From Candidatus Firestoneibacteriota bacterium (GTDB lineage: Bacteria > Oederibacteriota > JAAXVQ01): a stretch of DNA of 9,772 nucleotides. The notes under the pieces are model-generated. The model did not search any database. It worked only from the letters and a program-made list of their open reading frames with translations, and had not been told where the DNA came from. Location of the stretch: assembly GCA_013335425.1 (NCBI GenBank), contig JAAXVQ010000052.1:1-9772 (forward strand). Reading direction: 5' to 3'. Positions 7,401 to 9,772 of the stretch are shown one piece after another (position 1 is the first letter of the stretch; every line of letters starts with the position of its first letter). Position numbers and translations under genes: made by a program.

Positions 7401-9772
7401 GGTCGCCCAAGGTTATTCCCATATACCGGGACGGCGTTGCCCACATGATGAAGGTTCAGGAATATTCCCTGCTTATTCCGGGCACGGACCGTTACGATAA
7501 AATTTTATTGCCGGCGGATATGGAGTTGGGCAAGGAAAAAACCCTGTATTCCTATACGCACAAGGGTGATGTGAAAACCCGGGTCAGGATCTACCCCCAA
7601 CAGCAACAACACGGCTGGAACACCGAACTTAGAGTGAATGCGCCCGATTTTGTCTTGCCTCAGCCAAAAGCCAAAACCGCAGGCTATAAAATCAGCGAAG
7701 GCCCGGCTCCGTCCGCCGAGCAATTGGAAACGCTCAATCGGCAAAAAGGCCAGGCCCAGATCCAAACCGAGGAGGGCCAACGGGCCAAGACCTTCGGGGA
7801 TTATTTCAATCAGGCGCTTCAGAAAATCGAAGGGTTTTTCTCGTGGCTGGGGCAGTTGTTCAATAACCTTTTCGGCGTCGCCGGCAAAGGTTTGCTGACG
7901 CTGGGCGGGGTGGATACCACGGGAACGCGGGCGCCTTCGGTGGATTTTCCCATGACCGAACTTCCCACCGGCGCTTTGCGGCCGGACACGGGAGCGGTGG
8001 GCATGGGCGCGGTCATGGAAACCGGCTTTAAAACCCAGGACCCGATGGGCGCCCAGGTTTATTGGGGTGTGGGGCTGGACGGGCAGGACTTCAATCTGCC
8101 GGAGTACGAGCAAAAAGTCGGCGCCAAAGTCGCGACCGTCAATATTTTTTCCGAATGGACCGCAGCCGGGGACGCCTCAACTTTGGAAAAGGCCCGTTTG
8201 GCCATTGCCGAAGGCGCGGTCCCCATGGTGACTTGGGAACCCTGGAAAGCTTGGGGATTGCCTCATCCTGAAGGCATTTCCCTCAAGGACATCACTCAGG
8301 GGAAATACGATCAATACATCGATAACTTTGCCAAACAGATGAAAACCCTGAATCAGCCCGTTGTGATTCGTAGTATGCACGAATTCAACGGCAATTGGTA
8401 TCCCTGGGCCATCGACGGTACAAAGGTCACCGCAGAGGATTATAAAAAAGCCTTCCGGTACTTGCATAACCGTTTGGCCGCCCAAGGACTTAAATTTTCC
8501 ATGATGTGGTCCGTCAATGCGGAGTCGGTGGGATCTCCGATTTCCTTGGAAAACCTGAAAGCTGCCTACCCGGGCGATGATGTGGTCGATGTTGTCGGCA
8601 TCAGCGGCTACAAATTGAATGCTTCGGATAATCGCGAAATCGGCCAATTGCTGGGGCCGTGCCTGGATGCCATTGCCAAGGTCGCTCCGAACAAACCTGT
8701 GATCATTGCCGAAACCGGAACCATCAAAGCCGGTGATCCGGCCAAGTGGTGGGGGGACTTGGCGAATTTTGTGGGTCTAAAGAAGCAAATCATCGCCGTG
8801 GTGCCTTTTGATGTGAAAAAAAATGAAGGGAATTTTAAGGTTCAAAAAGGGCCGGAGTTGGACAGCTTCCACAAGATCGTGCACGGCAACAAAGCGGGTG
8901 TTACGGGAAAAGGCTTGCTGCAGAAATTGGGTTGGCAGGAGCCCAAGCGGAACTTTATTACGGTTTTTAATTCCTTGGGCATGAGCGCCCGGGTGTTTAC
9001 GCATTTGGGGTTGGGTGAGGCCCGCGGCTATTATGGCTTGGCCGGTTCCCTCATCGGCGGAACCCTGTTTATCCTTGTGGCGTTTTCGACGATTTATGCC
9101 AAGCTGGCCAAACGCGTTGCGCTCGGAACTCTGCCGACTTTCGGCTCGGGCGAGGATTTGGCGCCGTTTGCCGATTTTGGGGAAGATCAACCGCGGGGAT
9201 CTTGGGGGCACAAGGCGGCGGTTCGGCTCAAGCAGATGTTCTCGGTTTCGTATGAATACCGCGGCAAAGTTTATCTCGACAAGCAAGCCATGCTGCATTT
9301 GGGAGAGTCTTTCCGCGCCCTCTACATCCTTCATGAAGAAGTCCACGCCACGCAAATGCGGCAACAGGAAAAAGAAATAGAGGCGTTCACGGCCATGGTG
9401 AAGGCCGTGCGCGCGGGCAAGGGCGGAGCCTTCCGGGCGGGCGGGCAAGAACAAGGGTGGCTGAACCGTGGGGTGCAAAGCGCGGCACAAATCCGCACCC
9501 GGATTGTCCGTGCTTTCAGACCGTTGACGATCCGGTTCTTAACCGTCTGGATGCTGCTTACCAGTGTTTTGCCGAATTTCGGGCTTACCCAGATGCCCGT
9601 CTTGGAAGGCAACCGTTATGTGGCGGCGGCCAAATATACGCCGCTGAGGCAGTTTGCCGGTGCCGTGGAAGTGACGGTGAAAACCGCTTTAACGGCCATT
9701 GGCCAGACGGGAACGGTGGGCGAGAACACCAAAGTGGTCGGGGGCGTGCGCCTGCAAAACCCCTTCTCCATT
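935..9772 (+). CDS. Giant modular membrane protein with GH26 and HExxH modules (partial, open at both ends)
   Basis: A single frame of about 2,946 codons with no stop, continuing past the right edge. Register was checked at positions across the gene (for example 962, 2450, 4802, 5840, 7322, 8711 and 9332) and it never shifts. In order it holds an unassigned soluble segment, Ala/Gly-rich and aromatic hydrophobic blocks (1430-3005), a helical soluble region (3010-4850), a transmembrane helix (4850-4903), about seven to nine degenerate ~100-residue repeats (5180-7640), a linker with a coiled coil and amphipathic helix, a GH26 glycosidase, a transmembrane helix (9035-9100), an HEEVH metal-binding motif and a further hydrophobic helix (9527-9583). 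No true start is seen: ATG 953 lies close to the junction with foreign DNA and has no ribosome binding site. The likely role is a cell-surface machine acting on polysaccharide. Giant frames like this are reported from Omnitrophota, which is a plausible but unproven source. No operon neighbours are visible. Confidence 0.9.
1430..1606 (+). other. Hydrophobic block 1: Ala/Gly-rich transmembrane hairpin
   Basis: A run of about 55 hydrophobic residues (SLYYRLLPIFFGGLAAMG through AGVNLLLKKR) with almost no charge, long enough for two membrane helices. It ends at a basic KKR stop-transfer signal, followed by a soluble segment (NTYNFIKANYAAKEF onward) of about 95 residues before the next block. Confidence 0.7.
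1896..2700 (+). other. Polytopic membrane module with faint resemblance to the C-terminal part of processive GT2 synthases
   Basis: Three hydrophobic clusters: 1896-2110, 2165-2330 and 2535-2666, probably six or more helices in total. Between the second and third is an amphipathic stretch, IEIPTMLSALKSGF (2405-2446), followed by FASTPQMKGY (2462-2491). In cellulose synthase-like GT2 enzymes a helix with proline and a Phe-x-x-Thr-Pro-Lys-like loop sits between the last membrane helices, and this looks similar. The catalytic glycosyltransferase domain (DxD, TED, QxxRW) is not seen here, so the module could equally be an unrelated membrane scaffold. The resemblance is my inference from pattern only. 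Confidence 0.35.
2811..3010 (+). other. Hydrophobic block: second Ala/Gly-rich transmembrane hairpin
   Basis: About 60 residues of Ala/Gly/Leu (AAGLGLALAALAGLGIFTGA through AGTAAAVLGLRFDK) bordered by RAKR on the left and RFDK on the right, consistent with two or three tightly packed helices. It is similar in character to the block at 1430-1606, and both are followed by a Phe-Ile-Lys segment (FIKPYNKFHAF here, FIKANYAAKEF there). Confidence 0.7.
3011..4849 (+). other. Long helical soluble region of the giant protein
   Basis: About 610 residues, rich in charged and amphipathic helices, with no convincing membrane helix. Visible features include KKWFAKNDFSSVIKRWKG (3077-3130), aromatic clusters such as TQFWWTKWANVF (3959-3994), and a stretch resembling a tetratricopeptide helix pair (EAGNNQAAVASYKSMLGLL, 4454-4510). 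Enzyme motifs were not found. It lies between the membrane blocks and a single helix at 4850, so it is probably on one side of the membrane, most simply cytoplasmic if the repeats that follow are outside. Function unknown. Confidence 0.5.
4850..4903 (+). other. Single transmembrane helix leading into the repeat stalk
   Basis: FIVINLLIVAMVLKLFLG, about 18 residues, is preceded by a basic stretch (PVRTNVIAKQWSNR) and followed by a polar, Pro/Gly-rich segment (NPHYSNIPLPNGSFYEGP). By the positive-inside rule the preceding region would be cytoplasmic and the following repeats and GH26 domain extracytoplasmic. Confidence 0.8.
5180..7640 (+). repeat. Tandem degenerate ~100-residue beta-rich repeats (protein level)
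   Basis: Each unit ends in an anchor of the form aromatic-V/L/T-S/V followed by eight to ten residues and a G-x-x-x-hydrophobic element. Examples are WVSIYDDNVIEGKLTF, WTSVIENHTVDGWSSM, WVSVIKTGETNSTFNG, WVVAQEGMDFHGQPEI, LVSTYNGAPVHGVATV and WVSYMAGAPYNGVEIW. The anchor's first codon lies at 5543 (Phe variant, FLSVVKGEKLQGYESI), 5840, 6158, 6452, 6758, 7049 (Leu variant) and 7322, giving spacings of 99, 106, 98, 102, 97 and 91 codons. Weaker anchors may exist at 5180 and 7580. About half a unit before several anchors sits a Tyr-x-Tyr strand (FYVYNC, AYVYPV, LYVYEA, AYVYQV). The pattern suggests stacked beta domains forming an extracellular stalk or glycan-binding region. No named repeat family was recognised. 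Divergence is high, so the units are old rather than recent duplications. Confidence 0.75.
7641..8019 (+). other. Linker with coiled coil and amphipathic helix between the repeats and GH26
   Basis: A Pro/Lys-rich start (FVLPQPKAKTAGYK) leads to a charged helix (AEQLETLNRQKGQAQIQTEE, 7715-7774) and then an aromatic amphipathic helix (FFSWLGQLFNNLFGVAGKG, about 7835-7891) that could lie on a membrane surface. A flexible Gly/Pro/Thr stretch (TTGTRAPSVDFPMTELPTG) follows and connects to the glycosidase. Confidence 0.5.
8040..8880 (+). other. Glycoside hydrolase family 26 catalytic domain
   Basis: About 280 residues with the order expected of the GH26 (beta/alpha)8 barrel. It begins with YWGVGLDGQDFN and GAKVATVNIFSEW, then PMVTWEPWKAWG (8225-8260), then SMHEFNGNWYPW (8372-8407) carrying the predicted acid/base glutamate at 8381-8383. 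Next come FSMMWSVNAES (8495-8527) and VVDVVGISGY (8582-8611), and finally KPVIIAETGT (8693-8722) with the predicted nucleophile glutamate at 8711-8713. The two glutamates are 110 residues apart, close to the spacing known for characterised GH26 mannanases. Family members hydrolyse beta-1,4-mannan, beta-1,3-xylan or mixed-linkage beta-glucan with retention; the sequence alone does not settle which. Its place after an extracytoplasmic stalk suggests action outside the cytoplasm. The family call is strong; substrate is open. Confidence 0.87.
9035..9100 (+). other. Transmembrane helix between GH26 and the HExxH motif
   Basis: GLAGSLIGGTLFILVAFSTIYA is uninterrupted hydrophobic sequence of about 22 residues. 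It is followed by KLAKRVALG, a basic cluster that suggests the following segment faces the cytoplasm. Confidence 0.8.
9236..9420 (+). other. HExxH gluzincin-like zinc metallopeptidase motif
   Basis: The segment LYILHEEVHATQ (9320-9355) contains H-E-x-x-H: histidines at 9332-9334 and 9344-9346 with the catalytic glutamate at 9335-9337. Further on, EKEIEAFTAM carries glutamates at 9374-9376 and 9380-9382; the latter, in an E-A context, is a good candidate for the third zinc ligand of a gluzincin. Just upstream, SYEYRGKVYLDKQAMLHLG (about 9248-9304) looks like the short strand and helix that lead into the active-site helix in minimal gluzincins. Flanking membrane helices at 9035 and 9527 recall integral-membrane peptidases of the M48/M56 type. 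The domain is short, so it could also be an inactive or structural relative. Substrate unknown. Confidence 0.55.
9527..9583 (+). other. Transmembrane helix near the right edge
   Basis: IRFLTVWMLLTSVLPNFGL is hydrophobic and preceded by an Arg-rich segment (RTRIVRAFRP), consistent with a cytoplasm-to-outside crossing. A Val/Thr-rich, probably extracytoplasmic segment (VEVTVKTALTAIGQTGTVG) follows up to the end of the window. Confidence 0.65.

Noticed and set aside
7638..7898. Plus-strand small open frames inside the giant gene (also 1378-1686, 4837-5130, 9015-9380)
   Set aside because: They are out of frame with the giant gene, basic and low in complexity, and lack ribosome binding sites. They are frame shadows.
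530..9772. A genuine phosphofructokinase-giant protein fusion
   Set aside because: The enzyme is cut in mid-domain before its catalytic motifs, base composition changes at the join, and the other end of the fragment is also cut abruptly. Frame continuity alone has a one in three chance.

Overview
The window is dominated by one uninterrupted plus-strand reading frame (codons starting at positions 2 modulo 3) that has no stop from about 317 to the last base. About 2,946 codons of it (roughly 935-9772) look like one giant, modular, membrane-anchored protein. It runs off the right edge, and its true start is not present. No rRNA, tRNA, CRISPR array, insertion sequence, promoter or terminator could be supported.

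Layout. Bases 1-529 (minus strand) hold a fragment of a secreted protein: calcium-binding thrombospondin type 3 repeats, a Pro/Gly linker, and a beta-rich C-terminal domain that begins with an LIPVTGG motif. Bases ~530-934 (plus strand) hold an internal fragment of a 6-phosphofructokinase, truncated at both ends. Bases ~935-9772 are the giant protein. Its order is a soluble segment, several polytopic hydrophobic blocks (1430-3005), a long helical soluble region (3010-4850), one transmembrane helix (4850-4903), an array of degenerate ~100-residue beta-rich repeats (about 5180-7640), a coiled and amphipathic linker, a glycoside hydrolase family 26 catalytic domain (about 8040-8880) with both catalytic glutamates, a transmembrane helix, an HExxH gluzincin-like motif, and another transmembrane helix.

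The first ~930 bases look like two foreign fragments joined to the giant gene. Neither fragment has a start or stop codon, both break in mid-domain, and the phosphofructokinase piece is visibly richer in G+C than what follows. A chimeric metagenomic contig end is the simplest explanation. The minus-strand fragment resembles proteins of Anaerolineae/Chloroflexota. The giant gene recalls the very large reading frames reported from Omnitrophota and other predatory or host-associated bacteria. Both taxonomic guesses are inference.

How the parts may work together: the giant protein appears to carry an extracytoplasmic polysaccharide hydrolase (beta-mannanase, xylanase or lichenase type) on a repeat stalk anchored by many membrane helices, with a possible protease motif in a separate module. 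One GT2-synthase-like membrane module is possible but weak. The ensemble suggests a surface machine for handling or degrading glycans.
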